Source: Armatimonadota bacterium (lineage in GTDB: Bacteria > Bacillota > Desulfotomaculia > Desulfotomaculales > Nap2-2B). Taken from it: a DNA stretch of 50,193 nt. Made by a program: the position numbers and the translations under genes. The notes beneath the pieces are model-generated. The model saw nothing but the letters and a program-made list of their open reading frames with translations. It was not told the origin of the DNA and made no database searches. Shown here piece after piece: positions 7,776 through 15,676 of this stretch (position 1 is its first letter; every line of letters begins with the position of its first letter). Location of the stretch: contig JAIMBK010000015.1 in NCBI GenBank assembly GCA_023511535.1, positions 1 to 50,193 on the forward strand. Reading direction: 5' to 3'.

Positions 7776-10700
7776 ATCCCGCGCCTCCTTCCTCTTCCGC
7801 TTCCGCTCTCTCTCCCGCTCCCTTTCCCCGGGCGGCGCACTCCGCCAGGCGCCGCCGCAGGGCCGTTTTATCGATTTGCGGGCTCCGGTAGCGGTTTTCC
7901 GGCAGCCAGAGGTCAAAGCGGCAGACCGGCCGGTAGACGCAATACCCACAGGCGCCGGCGGAACCAAGGCGCAAAGGCGCGATATCCACGCGGCCGGCCA
8001 GGATGTCCCCGGCGGCCCTGCGCAGGAGCGTTCCTAAAAGGTCAATCAGCACCTGGAATTCGGCGGGCGTGTAGACGGACTGAAGCTGCTGCCGGGATGG
8101 GCTGCCGTCTTTATTGAGCCGGACCGGGATCAGCAGGGACGCTGCCCCGGCGGCAAGGCCGGAATCAAACAGGGAGTACAGTTCGGGACCATGATCCACC
8201 AGCCAGCCGGAGAGTTTAAATTCTTTCAGCCACTCCCGTTCCAGTTCCTCCGGCGCAAGCTCCGGCTGGTCCAGCCGGAGAACGGGCCGCTGGACGGAGA
8301 AGTAAAAGGCGCCGGCCGGCCGCACCGGCTGCCGGGAGCGGCGGCTCAAGCGCGCAAAGTGCGAAGTCGCCGCCCATAAATAGACCAGCAGCTGGAGCTG
8401 GGCTCCGGCCAGCACCCCGGGCAGGTCGAGGCGGCTGCGGCCGGACTTATAGTCGATCACCCGCAGGTAAAGACACTCCCCGCCCCGGCCCAAATCCACC
8501 CGGTCAATCCGCCCCACCAGGCTTAAAATTACCTCCCCGTCTACAGCCAGTTCCAGGGGGGGCAGGATAAGCCGCGGCCAGAAGGGAAGGGCGGCCGTCC
8601 CCCCGGCGGGCAGCTCCTGAGGCGGGATCTTTTCCCGGGGGCCGAAATATACTTCCAGGGCGGCCGGGCGAAAACCGCTCTGCCGCATCTGCCGGGTGAG
8701 CGCCCGGGCGGAGTCGCCGACCCGCTCCAGGAGCCGCTCCTTTTGCCGGCGCAGCCTGGCGCTGGAGAGCAGGATCTGGTTCTGCAGCCGGGGGGCCAGA
8801 CTCTCCACCACTTCCGTGCAGATCCGGTCGATCTCCTCTTCGCCCAGTTCCTCCCAGGCGGGACCGTTTTGCTGCACTTCCGTCACAAAGCGGCGCAGGG
8901 CTTCGTGATAAAGCTGGCCTGTATCCGGCGGGGCGACCTCGTAGACCGCCCGCTCCTCCAGCCCCAGCCCGTAGGCCAGGAAATGGGCGAAGGGGCACTG
9001 GACGAACCGCTCCAGCCGGGAGACGCTGCTGGTCAGCACCCGCCCGCCGGACGGCCGCGGCCGGCTCCAGAGCCGGCGGCCCAGCTCGCGCCCCAGGGGC
9101 GGCTCCAGGTTGCGGAACAGCAGGCCGGCCGCCAGCGCCGCCAGCCTTTCCCGCCACTCCTCGCTTTCCAGCAGCAGGTTGTACACCCGCCACCACAAGG
9201 GGTGAACGGGGCGGCCCCAGGAAGCCTCCCGGAAGCGCAGGCCGAGGCGGGGGAGCAGACCGGCCGGGTGTTCCACGTATTCCGCGTCTTCCGCCCCGCC
9301 CGGGGGGTCGGCGGCCAGGAACCGGGCCTTTAGCCCCGGCAGCAGTTCCCGCACCCGGCGGACCACCGGCGAGGGGGTGACGGCCCGCCCCTCGTCGTCC
9401 CCCAGCGGGTAGCTCAAGTAAAGGCTCCCGGCGGTCCGGGTAAGGGCCTGGTAGATGAGAAATTGCTCCTGGTGCAGGCGGTCGGCGGTGCCGGCGGGCA
9501 GCTCCCGGTTTTTTTGCGCCAGCCGGCCGGCCAGCTGCTCCCGCTCCTCCTCGGTAAACACCCCGGCGGGACGGATGCGGGCGGGCAGGGCCCCCTCGGT
9601 AAGGCCGGCCAAAAAGAGCGCCTGCAGGTCCCGGGGCGGCCGGGAACGGTCGAGGCTGCCCACGGTCACCGCGTCCAGCACGGGCGGGATCAGGCTCAAG
9701 CGCGCGGCCTCCAGACCCGCGTCCAGCACGGCGCTCAATTCCGCGGCGCTCAATTCCGCCTCCCCCAGGGCCGCCACCAGTTCGTCCAGCAGGCCGCTCA
9801 CCAGCCGCCACACCTGGCGGTGCTCCCGGGCCAGCTCCGGCCGCCCCAGGGCTAAAGCCGCCCGGCTCCACCGGTCCAGCTTCTCCGGCACCGCCAGGTC
9901 CAGGCACAGTTCCACTAAAACGGCCGCCCACCGGCGGGCGCCCACGCGCGCCGGCCGGCCGGCCGCGGCCGCCTGCACCTTTTCCTGGGCGAGGCGCAGT
10001 TCTTTGACCGCTTTGCGGCGAATTTCGTCAATTTCTTCCAGTTCGGACGGGGGAAATGTTTGCCGCTCTTCATCTTCCTGTTCCCGCCAGGTCCGCCCGG
10101 GCAAATAACCCCAGGGCTGCTCCCCGTACCAGCGGCTGCCCCGGATGCCGGCGGCCAGGACGTAGTTCTCCAGCCGGTCCACCTCTTCGGCGCTGACCTG
10201 GACGAGACCCGTCTTCAGAAAGCGGAACACCGGATCGTAGGCCCAGTTTTTCTCCCACACTTCCAGGGCGGAACGCAGCAGCTCCACCAGAGGATGATGC
10301 ATTACCGACTGCCGGTGGTCGATGAAGCAGGGGATCCCGTAGTCCGCCAGCACCTGCCGGAAGAGGGGGAAATAGGCGTCCACGTCCCGCACGGCCACCA
10401 TGATCTGGCGGGGGCGCAAACTCTCTTCCCGCAGCAGGCGCCGGATGGCCCGGACCACTCCTTCCACTTCCGCCCGCCGGTTGACCCCGGTCAGCAGGTG
10501 CACTTTTTGCACGGGCCCGGTGTAGGCCACCGTGGGGTAGCGAAAAAAACGGCGCTCCAGGTGGGCCAGCTCGGGGGCCGCCGCCAGGCGCCAGCGCTCG
10601 TCCGGCGCCAGGAACTCCTCCCGTACCGCCGCCCCCGTCTCCCCGGCCAGGCGGCGCAGGCGCGCGCGCGTCTCCCAGGGCTTCACAAAAGGATCGTGGT

Positions 10701-11460
10701 CGGCGGGGCGGACGGCGGCCAGGGCCGGGTCCAGGGTCAGGGTGACGGTCACTTCCCGCGCCCGGGCGAAAAGCGCCGCCAGGACCGCGCCTTCCTGCGG
10801 GGTAAAGGAGGCGAAGCCGTCCACCCACACCCGGCAGCCCTCCAGGAAAGCGGCGCCGGGAATTTGCTGCGCCAGGAGGTCCAGGTAATCGTCGGGATCG
10901 CTAAAACCGCCGGCCAGTTTCTCCGCCAGCTGCCGGTACACCAGATAAAGATCGTCCAGCTTGCGGCCCAGCAACCCCCCTTCGCCTTCCCTTTCCTTTG
11001 TTTCGCCCCCGGGCCCGTCCCCGGCCGCCTCACGGCCCGCCAGCTCCCGTAAATCCTCCGGGGTGATCCGGCACATCTTCAATTCGCCAATCAGCTCCGA
11101 AAGGGCGGCCAGAAAACCCGGCCGGTTGTGCAGGGAGCCCATCAGGTGCAGGCGCTCCCTTTCTTCCAGCAGGATTTTTTTCAGCATCATCCTCCGGCCC
11201 AGTTCGCTCACCGGCCGCCGGGCCGCCCCGCCCGCCTCCCGCAGCACCCGGTAGGCCAGGCGGCGAAAGCTGTACACCTGGGCGCGCAGGCTTCCCCCCA
11301 GGGCGGCCAGCTCCCGCTCCATGTTGAAAGTGGCCTGGGCCGGAGCGATCAGGAGGAGCGGCGGCCCCAAAGGTTCTCTCTGCAGCTCCGCGGCTATTTC
11401 CTCCAGGCAACGGTGGGTCTTGCCCGTCCCCGCCCGCCCCAGCAAAAGACGCAACCCCAC
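7753..11460 (-). CDS. addB: AddB, nuclease subunit B of the AddAB complex (1235 aa)
   Basis: Partner of AddA. It has an N-terminal Walker A GRAGTGKT (residues 8-15) in an otherwise inactivated helicase fold, and a C-terminal RecB-type nuclease with VIDYKSGRS (about 1001). The four cysteines of the structural iron-sulfur cluster are recognisable: one in QCPFAHF (about 821) and three in CGYCVYRPVC (about 1171-1180). Length fits the family. GTG 11460 is the likely start, with AGGAAAGGAG about 12 bases upstream; the TTG two codons later would also fit. A strong extended -10 lies about 60 bp upstream. addB-addA is followed by icd. Confidence 0.93.
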   Translation of the reverse strand: MGLRLLLGRAGTGKTHRCLEEIAAELQREPLGPPLLLIAPAQATFNMERELAALGGSLRAQVYSFRRLAYRVLREAGGAARRPVSELGRRMMLKKILLEERERLHLMGSLHNRPGFLAALSELIGELKMCRITPEDLRELAGREAAGDGPGGETKEREGEGGLLGRKLDDLYLVYRQLAEKLAGGFSDPDDYLDLLAQQIPGAAFLEGCRVWVDGFASFTPQEGAVLAALFARAREVTVTLTLDPALAAVRPADHDPFVKPWETRARLRRLAGETGAAVREEFLAPDERWRLAAAPELAHLERRFFRYPTVAYTGPVQKVHLLTGVNRRAEVEGVVRAIRRLLREESLRPRQIMVAVRDVDAYFPLFRQVLADYGIPCFIDHRQSVMHHPLVELLRSALEVWEKNWAYDPVFRFLKTGLVQVSAEEVDRLENYVLAAGIRGSRWYGEQPWGYLPGRTWREQEDEERQTFPPSELEEIDEIRRKAVKELRLAQEKVQAAAAGRPARVGARRWAAVLVELCLDLAVPEKLDRWSRAALALGRPELAREHRQVWRLVSGLLDELVAALGEAELSAAELSAVLDAGLEAARLSLIPPVLDAVTVGSLDRSRPPRDLQALFLAGLTEGALPARIRPAGVFTEEEREQLAGRLAQKNRELPAGTADRLHQEQFLIYQALTRTAGSLYLSYPLGDDEGRAVTPSPVVRRVRELLPGLKARFLAADPPGGAEDAEYVEHPAGLLPRLGLRFREASWGRPVHPLWWRVYNLLLESEEWRERLAALAAGLLFRNLEPPLGRELGRRLWSRPRPSGGRVLTSSVSRLERFVQCPFAHFLAYGLGLEERAVYEVAPPDTGQLYHEALRRFVTEVQQNGPAWEELGEEEIDRICTEVVESLAPRLQNQILLSSARLRRQKERLLERVGDSARALTRQMRQSGFRPAALEVYFGPREKIPPQELPAGGTAALPFWPRLILPPLELAVDGEVILSLVGRIDRVDLGRGGECLYLRVIDYKSGRSRLDLPGVLAGAQLQLLVYLWAATSHFARLSRRSRQPVRPAGAFYFSVQRPVLRLDQPELAPEELEREWLKEFKLSGWLVDHGPELYSLFDSGLAAGAASLLIPVRLNKDGSPSRQQLQSVYTPAEFQVLIDLLGTLLRRAAGDILAGRVDIAPLRLGSAGACGYCVYRPVCRFDLWLPENRYRSPQIDKTALRRRLAECAARGKGAGERAEAEEEGGAGFVLYTLD

Positions 11461-11519
11461 GGCGCGGCACGCTCCTTTCCTGCTTACTTTATCAAACTCC
11501 CGAACGTTGCGTAAACAGC

Positions 11520-11535
11520 CAAATGTATTATATCA
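11520..11535 (-). promoter_or_regulatory. Probable sigma-A promoter for addBA (extended -10)
   Basis: On the - strand the gap upstream of addB reads TGATATAAT, a perfect TGn extended -10 with TATAAT at 11532-11527. No good -35 is seen, which an extended -10 can tolerate. Transcription would start near 11520, giving a leader of about 60 bases. Confidence 0.5.
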
Positions 11536-11605
11536 CACTTTGCTTGCCGAAGATTTGACGACCACCCCTGCCCGAAACGAAAACCCTTCAAATTTTTCTT
11601 TTTGG

Positions 11606-11614
11606 TGCTATAAT
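11606..11614 (+). promoter_or_regulatory. Candidate extended -10 promoter, + strand
   Basis: TGCTATAAT (11606-11614) is a perfect extended -10 pointing right, divergent from the addB promoter. The first possible ATG of the next ORF lies inside this hexamer, so if the promoter is real that ATG cannot be the start codon. No clear -35 is present. Confidence 0.35.
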
Positions 11615-12170
11615 GAAAGGGTGGGTCTTCCCCCTCCAGGTCGTTGTCCTCAACGAACCGCTCGATCCAGAGGTAGCCTATATGTTTGCGGTCTTTAAAA
11701 CCGGTCCGGTGAAACAAAGAAGTAAAGCGTGGGCTCTGCTGTTTAAAAAGTGTCTTGAAGATCCTTTTGACCGGAACCTGCAGCAACTGGCGGAGTTTGC
11801 CTTGAAAAACGAACTTGTGCAATTTGAGGATGTGGAGGAGGTTTTGGAAATGGCCCGGCAGATGAGCACAGAAGAAAAGGAACGAATGTATCAGCTTTTC
11901 ACAACCCATCCTGTCTCGCGCGCGTGGAGCGAGAAGATCCGGGCGGAAAGCCTGGCTAAAGGGAAGATCGAAGGGAAACAGGAAGTTATCTGCAAGTTCC
12001 TGGCCCGGCGGTTCGGCCTGGATTCTGCCGAAATCCAGGAAAAAGTGCGCCGGCTGACCGACTTGCAGGTGCTCGACGACGCTCTCACGGAACTTTTCGC
12101 CGCCGATTCCATTGAAGAGGCCCGGAGGATCATCACTACGGCTGATTCCGGAAGAAATCGGCCTGAATAA
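11613..12170 (+). pseudogene. C-terminal fragment of an Rpn/PD-(D/E)XK nuclease-type transposase protein (185 codons)
   Basis: Resembles the C-terminal two thirds of Rpn-type recombination-promoting nucleases: a helical region (QLAEFALKNELVQFEDVEEV), the SLAKGKIEGKQEVI segment, then LARRFGL and a helical tail ending EEARRII. The N-terminal part, which carries the catalytic Asp and Glu-x-Lys in intact members of about 300 residues, is absent. ATG 11613 has no ribosome-binding site and overlaps a TATAAT. Starts further in, such as the ATG at 11681, are possible. It is the only sizeable rightward ORF in the window and sits between two leftward operons, as expected of a mobile remnant. The family call is by pattern recognition. 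Confidence 0.6.
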
Positions 12171-12346
12171 AATCACGTTTTTTGACCCGGGTAAGAGTCC
12201 CGGCGCGCCCAAGGCCGGGCACCGGCGAAAATTATCCGGCCAATCCGGGCAAATCCAGGCAACCAGATTGCCTTAACTTCTTTAATGCTTTTATGTTTTC
12301 TTTTTTGGAAAGACTTGCCGGACAAAAGCTTCCTGGCTTCCCTCGA

Positions 12347-12475
12347 AAATAGGAATTAGGGGTTAGGAATTAGGGGTAAATACTTTTACATAATTTTCAT
12401 TACTTTATGGAGAGAACGTACGTTCTCATGGGCAACTCCTTAAAAAGTAGGGGTCAGGGATTAGGGATTAGGGTC
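12347..12475 (-). repeat. Dispersed intergenic repeat, family A, copy 1 (after korC)
   Basis: Written on the + strand it has two blocks of GGAATTAGGGGTTAGG type, then GGGTAAATACTTTTACATAA and TTTTCATTA, then the palindrome GAGAACGTACGTTCTC followed by ATGGGCAACTCCTTA, then more AGGGATTAGGG words reaching into the end of korC. On the transcribed - strand it reads AAGGAG, a 7-base spacer, ATG, and a 9-codon frame ending at 12400. The first 55 bases nearly match the right end of the window (50127-50193). It starts about 14 bases beyond the korC stop. The other 12171-12346 bases hold nothing recognisable. Confidence 0.75.
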
Positions 12476-13002
12476 CCGGCCAGTTCCCCGCCCAGCCGAA
12501 AAGCCTGCCGGTTGATTTCTTCCGTGCCGGGCGGCACCCTTTCCGTCAGGGCCTGCACCGCCAGGTCGGGGGGAATCTCGGGCAGGAAAGTAACCAGTGC
12601 GCCCAGGGCTGCCATATTGGCTGCGACGGGCTTCCCCAGGCGCTCCCGGACAGCTTTCGTCACGGGCAGGGAAACGATTTTGACCGAAGCGGAAGGCAGC
12701 CGCGAAACGTAAGTGCTGTCGACAATCACCAGGCCGCCCGCTTTGACGGCGGAAACGTATTTATCGCAGGATTCCTGGTTCATGGCCAACAGGACATCCG
12801 CCCGTTCAACCCTGGGATATTCGATTTCTTCGTCGCTGATGATCACTTCCGACCGGCTCGCCCCGCCGCGGGCCTCCGGACCGTAAGACTGCGTCTGCAC
12901 CGCCCGCCACCCGGCCAAAAGCGCCGCCTCGGCCAGGACGATCCCGGCCAGGATGAGCCCCTGGCCACCGGAACCGCTTAAGATAACTTCAATCCTTTTC
13001 AT
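12454..13002 (-). CDS. korC: 2-oxoacid:ferredoxin oxidoreductase, gamma subunit (182 aa)
   Basis: Gamma subunit of a CoA-acylating, thiamine-diphosphate and ferredoxin-dependent 2-oxoacid oxidoreductase, most likely for 2-oxoglutarate. The fold begins with the family signature VILSGSGGQGLILAG and continues with SYGPEARGGASRSEVIIS, both typical of KorC and VorC. It contributes to CoA binding. ATG 13002 is preferred to an upstream in-frame start because AAGGAG lies 7-8 bases before it. It is the last gene of korA-korDB-korC, 24 bp after the fused beta subunit. Branched-chain 2-oxoacid (VOR) specificity cannot be excluded. Confidence 0.9.
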   Translation of the reverse strand: MKRIEVILSGSGGQGLILAGIVLAEAALLAGWRAVQTQSYGPEARGGASRSEVIISDEEIEYPRVERADVLLAMNQESCDKYVSAVKAGGLVIVDSTYVSRLPSASVKIVSLPVTKAVRERLGKPVAANMAALGALVTFLPEIPPDLAVQALTERVPPGTEEINRQAFRLGGELAGTLIPNP

Positions 13003-13026
13003 GAGTTTGCTCCTTGAAAACATTAC

Positions 13027-14145
13027 TCAAATTGCCAGTTTATTGGACGCTTCTACGTATTCCGGTGCTTCGCTGCAATAGAGCAGGCCTACGGGGAACC
13101 GGTCCCGCCTTTCGTCGTGCGCCAGGCGCCGGTACGCCTGGACGTTCATGGCGTGCTCCCGCTGCCAGCGCAGGGCGTCGGCCGGTGAACCGGCCTTGTT
13201 CTGGCGCCCGAAGGCAGTGGGGCAATAGGTTATTGCTTCGATGAAAGCAAAGCCGCGGTGCTGCAGCCCGCCCTTGATTAAATCCGTCAGCAGCCGGTTG
13301 TGGTATGTAGTCGCCCGCGCCACGTATGTCCCGCCGGCCCCCTGGACCAGCGCCGGGAGATCGAACGGTCGCTCGATATTTCCGTAGGGGGCCGTGGTCC
13401 CTTTACCGGCCGTCGGGGTTAAGGGCGAATACTGGCCGCCGGTCATCCCGTAAATGCTGTTGTTGAAAACAACGGCGGTAAGATCAATATTCCGCCGGGC
13501 GGCGTGAATCAGGTGGTTACCGCCGATGGCGGCCGCGTCACCGTCCCCCATTAAAACGATCACGGTCAGCTCGGGCCGGGCGAGTTTTACGCCGGTAGCG
13601 AAGGCCAGCGCCCGGCCGTGCGTGGTGTGCAGGGTATCGAAGTCCAGGTAGCCGGCCGCCCGCCCGGCACAGCCGATCCCGGCCACCACCACAATCCTGT
13701 TCTGGTCGAGGGACAACTGGTGGACGGCTTTCAAAAGAGCGTGCACCACCAGCCCGTTCCCGCAGCCCGGACACCACAGGTGGGGCAATTTGGCCCGGCG
13801 CAGGTACCGTTCCAGCTGCAGCTTCGGAAGACCGCCCGGTTCCCCCAAAGAAGGTTTGCTCTGCCTGTCCGCCAGGCGGGGGGCCAGCTCCCCGCTTTTC
13901 AGCGAACCGCTGTCGGCGGGCCTTTCTGCGTTTGGCGACCGGGCCAGCACCTCCAGCGCAAAATCGGGGCAAAGCTCCTCACAAAGGCCGCACCGGTTGC
14001 ACCTTTCCGGGTGCGCCAGGGCGGCGCGCCCCGCCTCGTTTAAAGCCAGCGCTCCCTGCCGGCAAAAAGACACGCAAATCCCGCACCCTTTGCACCATTT
14101 TTGGTTAATCTCGACCGGTTTGATCGACTCATTCTTCACTTCCAT
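13027..14145 (-). CDS. korB: 2-oxoacid:ferredoxin oxidoreductase, fused ferredoxin (delta) and beta subunit (372 aa)
   Basis: A natural fusion. Residues 12-62 are a two-cluster ferredoxin with CKGCGICVSFC (Cys18, 21, 24, 28) and CNRCGLCEELC (Cys49, 52, 55, 59). A Ser/Gly/Pro-rich linker covers about 66-110. The rest is a thiamine-diphosphate beta subunit with WCPGCGNG (Cys125, 128), GIGCAGRA (Cys159), and the TPP/Mg motif GDGDAAAIGG starting at 200 and ending near NNSIYGMTGGQ. The domain relays electrons from the TPP adduct to external ferredoxin. In most relatives korD and korB are separate genes. ATG 14145 is chosen over GTG 14151 because GGAAGG then has a 7-base spacer. It lies 78 bp after korA. 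Confidence 0.92.
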   Translation of the reverse strand: MEVKNESIKPVEINQKWCKGCGICVSFCRQGALALNEAGRAALAHPERCNRCGLCEELCPDFALEVLARSPNAERPADSGSLKSGELAPRLADRQSKPSLGEPGGLPKLQLERYLRRAKLPHLWCPGCGNGLVVHALLKAVHQLSLDQNRIVVVAGIGCAGRAAGYLDFDTLHTTHGRALAFATGVKLARPELTVIVLMGDGDAAAIGGNHLIHAARRNIDLTAVVFNNSIYGMTGGQYSPLTPTAGKGTTAPYGNIERPFDLPALVQGAGGTYVARATTYHNRLLTDLIKGGLQHRGFAFIEAITYCPTAFGRQNKAGSPADALRWQREHAMNVQAYRRLAHDERRDRFPVGLLYCSEAPEYVEASNKLAI

Positions 14146-14223
14146 CAGCACACCTTCCTCCCCGCGTTTTAAATGCGCCTGGGGCGCACCCCGGGGTACC
14201 GTTAACTTTTCGCAAGAACATGC

Positions 14224-15396
14224 CTACTGATGAACGACCTTTTTCAACCGGCCGCCGGGCGCGGTGCAGATGGCGCCGAGGATCTCCTCCGGCGTAAACA
14301 GCCTTCCGCCGCCGCTGGTGAGCGGGATTACTTCCGCCTTTCCGGAAACCGCCCGCCGGACCTCCGCCTCCAGCTGGCCCAGGTTCATCTCCGCCACGAT
14401 CAGTTGGGGGACGCGCCGGCTTAAGTTGGCCACTTCCTCCGCCGGAAAGGGCCAGATGGTCTGCAGCTGCAAAAACCCCGCCTGGACGCCCCGCTCCCGC
14501 GCCTCCCGGACGGCCTGCCGGGCCGAGCGCGCCGCGCTGCCGTAGGCGATTACCGCTACCTGGGCGTCTTCCAGCCGGCAGGCCCGGGTAAAGGTGATTT
14601 CCCGGCGGGCCAGCTCAATTTTCCGGTGCAGGCGGCGGATCAGACCGTCCGCCACCCGGGAATCATTCACCGGCAGGCCGGTTTCGTCGTGCACCAGGCC
14701 GGTGACGTGAAAACGGTAACCGGTACCGAAATCGGGAATGGCGGGCACTTCGCCCTTTCCCGGCCGGTACGCCGGGGCGGCGCCGATTGAGCCGGGCGGT
14801 CCGGCCGGCCGGGGGCGGTCGATAATTACCAGTTCGTCCGGAGGCGGCAGGTGCACGCCTTCCCGCATGTGGGCAACAATCTCGTCTAAAAGCAAAATAA
14901 CCGGCGTTCTTAATCTTTCAGCTGCATTAAAAGCCTGGATGGTTAAATCGTAAGCTTCCCGCACCGAGCCGGGGCAAAAAGCCACCGCCGGATGGTCGCC
15001 GTGGGTTCCCCAGCGCGCCTGCATGACGTCCCCCTGCCCCGGGGCGGTAGGAATGCCGGTGCCGGGCCCCAGCCGCTGAACGTTCACCACCACGCAGGGC
15101 GCTTCCACCATGGCGGCAAAGCCGAGATTTTCCTGCATTAAAGAAAAGCCGGGCCCGCTGGTGGCCGTAAAAGCCTTTTGCCCGGCCAGCGAGGCGCCGA
15201 TCACGGCGGAAATGCCGGCGATCTCGTCCTCCATTTGAATAAAACGCCCGCCTGCGGCCGGCAGCCGGGCCGCCATGATTTCGGCGATTTCGGTGGAGGG
15301 CGTGATCGGATAACCGGCAAAAAAACGCGCCCCCGCCGCCAGGGCCGCTTCCGCCACCGCTTCATTTCCCTGCATTAATTTTAGTCGGTCGGTCAT
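14224..15396 (-). CDS. korA: 2-oxoacid:ferredoxin oxidoreductase, alpha subunit (390 aa)
   Basis: Alpha subunit, binding the TPP pyrimidine and contributing to the 2-oxoacid site. It begins LMQGNEAVAEAALAAGARFF and has GYPITPSTEIAE, QMEDEIAGISAVIGAS, TSGPGFSLMQE and QRLGPGTGIPT, all hallmarks of KorA/VorA. The C-terminal half contains the transketolase-C-like domain (AVIAYGSAARSARQAV). ATG 15396 follows AGAGGTG by about 9 bases. It heads korA-korDB-korC and sits below a near-consensus sigma-54 promoter, directly downstream of a sigma-54 activator gene, which points to substrate- or redox-regulated expression. The likely role is 2-oxoglutarate oxidation to succinyl-CoA or the reductive reverse. 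Confidence 0.92.
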   Translation of the reverse strand: MTDRLKLMQGNEAVAEAALAAGARFFAGYPITPSTEIAEIMAARLPAAGGRFIQMEDEIAGISAVIGASLAGQKAFTATSGPGFSLMQENLGFAAMVEAPCVVVNVQRLGPGTGIPTAPGQGDVMQARWGTHGDHPAVAFCPGSVREAYDLTIQAFNAAERLRTPVILLLDEIVAHMREGVHLPPPDELVIIDRPRPAGPPGSIGAAPAYRPGKGEVPAIPDFGTGYRFHVTGLVHDETGLPVNDSRVADGLIRRLHRKIELARREITFTRACRLEDAQVAVIAYGSAARSARQAVREARERGVQAGFLQLQTIWPFPAEEVANLSRRVPQLIVAEMNLGQLEAEVRRAVSGKAEVIPLTSGGGRLFTPEEILGAICTAPGGRLKKVVHQ

Positions 15397-15480
15397 TAAT
15401 CATGCACCTCTTCCAGCCACGTAAATGAGCGCGATAATATTGCCAATAATTCCTGACCAGATCTTTGAAAACTTTCTCCT

Positions 15481-15496
15481 AGCAAAGACCATGCCA
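15481..15496 (-). promoter_or_regulatory. Sigma-54 (-24/-12) promoter of the kor operon
   Basis: On the - strand 15496-15481 reads TGGCATGGTCTTTGCT, against the consensus TGGCAC-N5-TTGCW. The GG and GC dinucleotides are exactly 10 bases apart. Transcription would start near 15470, leaving a leader of about 74 bases before korA. The next gene upstream encodes a sigma-54 activator. Confidence 0.8.
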
Positions 15497-15639
15497 CCAG
15501 GAAAAAGAGGGTAATCAAGGAAACCGGCCGGTAAAGAAACCAGAAAAATATATCATAATGAGACGAGCTTTTTAGCAAATCAATTTTCTATATGAAATAT
15601 CTCAATTTGATACGGATCACAAAAAGAGATACCCACTTC

Positions 15640-15656
15640 CCCAATCTTTGATTGGG
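15640..15656. promoter_or_regulatory. Palindrome CCCAATC-TTT-GATTGGG, candidate activator site
   Basis: A perfect 7-bp inverted repeat with a 3-base centre lies about 20 bp after the activator stop codon and about 180 bp upstream of the predicted kor start. That distance suits an upstream activating sequence of a sigma-54 activator. It could instead be a weak terminator of the activator gene, but no T-run follows directly on the - strand. Confidence 0.45.
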
Positions 15657-15676
15657 CAATGTCTAATTTCTGTTTT

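Noticed and set aside
7776-7967. 64-codon N-terminal extension of addA with an Arg/Glu/Lys repeat run
   Set aside because: It lies wholly within addB coding sequence, resembles no AddA N-terminus, and a strong ribosome-binding site precedes the internal TTG 7775.
6837-8117. Rightward open frame of 426 codons opposite addA and addB
   Set aside because: Low-complexity Pro/Arg/Gln composition, no ribosome-binding site and no motif; it spans the overlap of two well-supported genes.
8504-9931. Leftward frame of 475 codons inside addB
   Set aside because: Product is almost only Gly, Ala, Pro and Arg, as expected from the shifted frame of GC-rich codons in addB.
12347-12475. GGAATTAGG/GGTTAGG repeats read as a CRISPR array or telomere-like repeat
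   Set aside because: Units are short, contiguous and irregular, with no unique spacers of constant length and no cas genes nearby. They occur as dispersed spacer words.
15396-15578. 60-codon TTG frame with one hydrophobic segment whose TAA overlaps the korA ATG (TAATG)
   Set aside because: It has no ribosome-binding site and its start lies upstream of the predicted sigma-54 transcription start (about 15470). It contains the promoter itself. A shorter coupled leader peptide starting inside the transcript remains possible but is unsupported.
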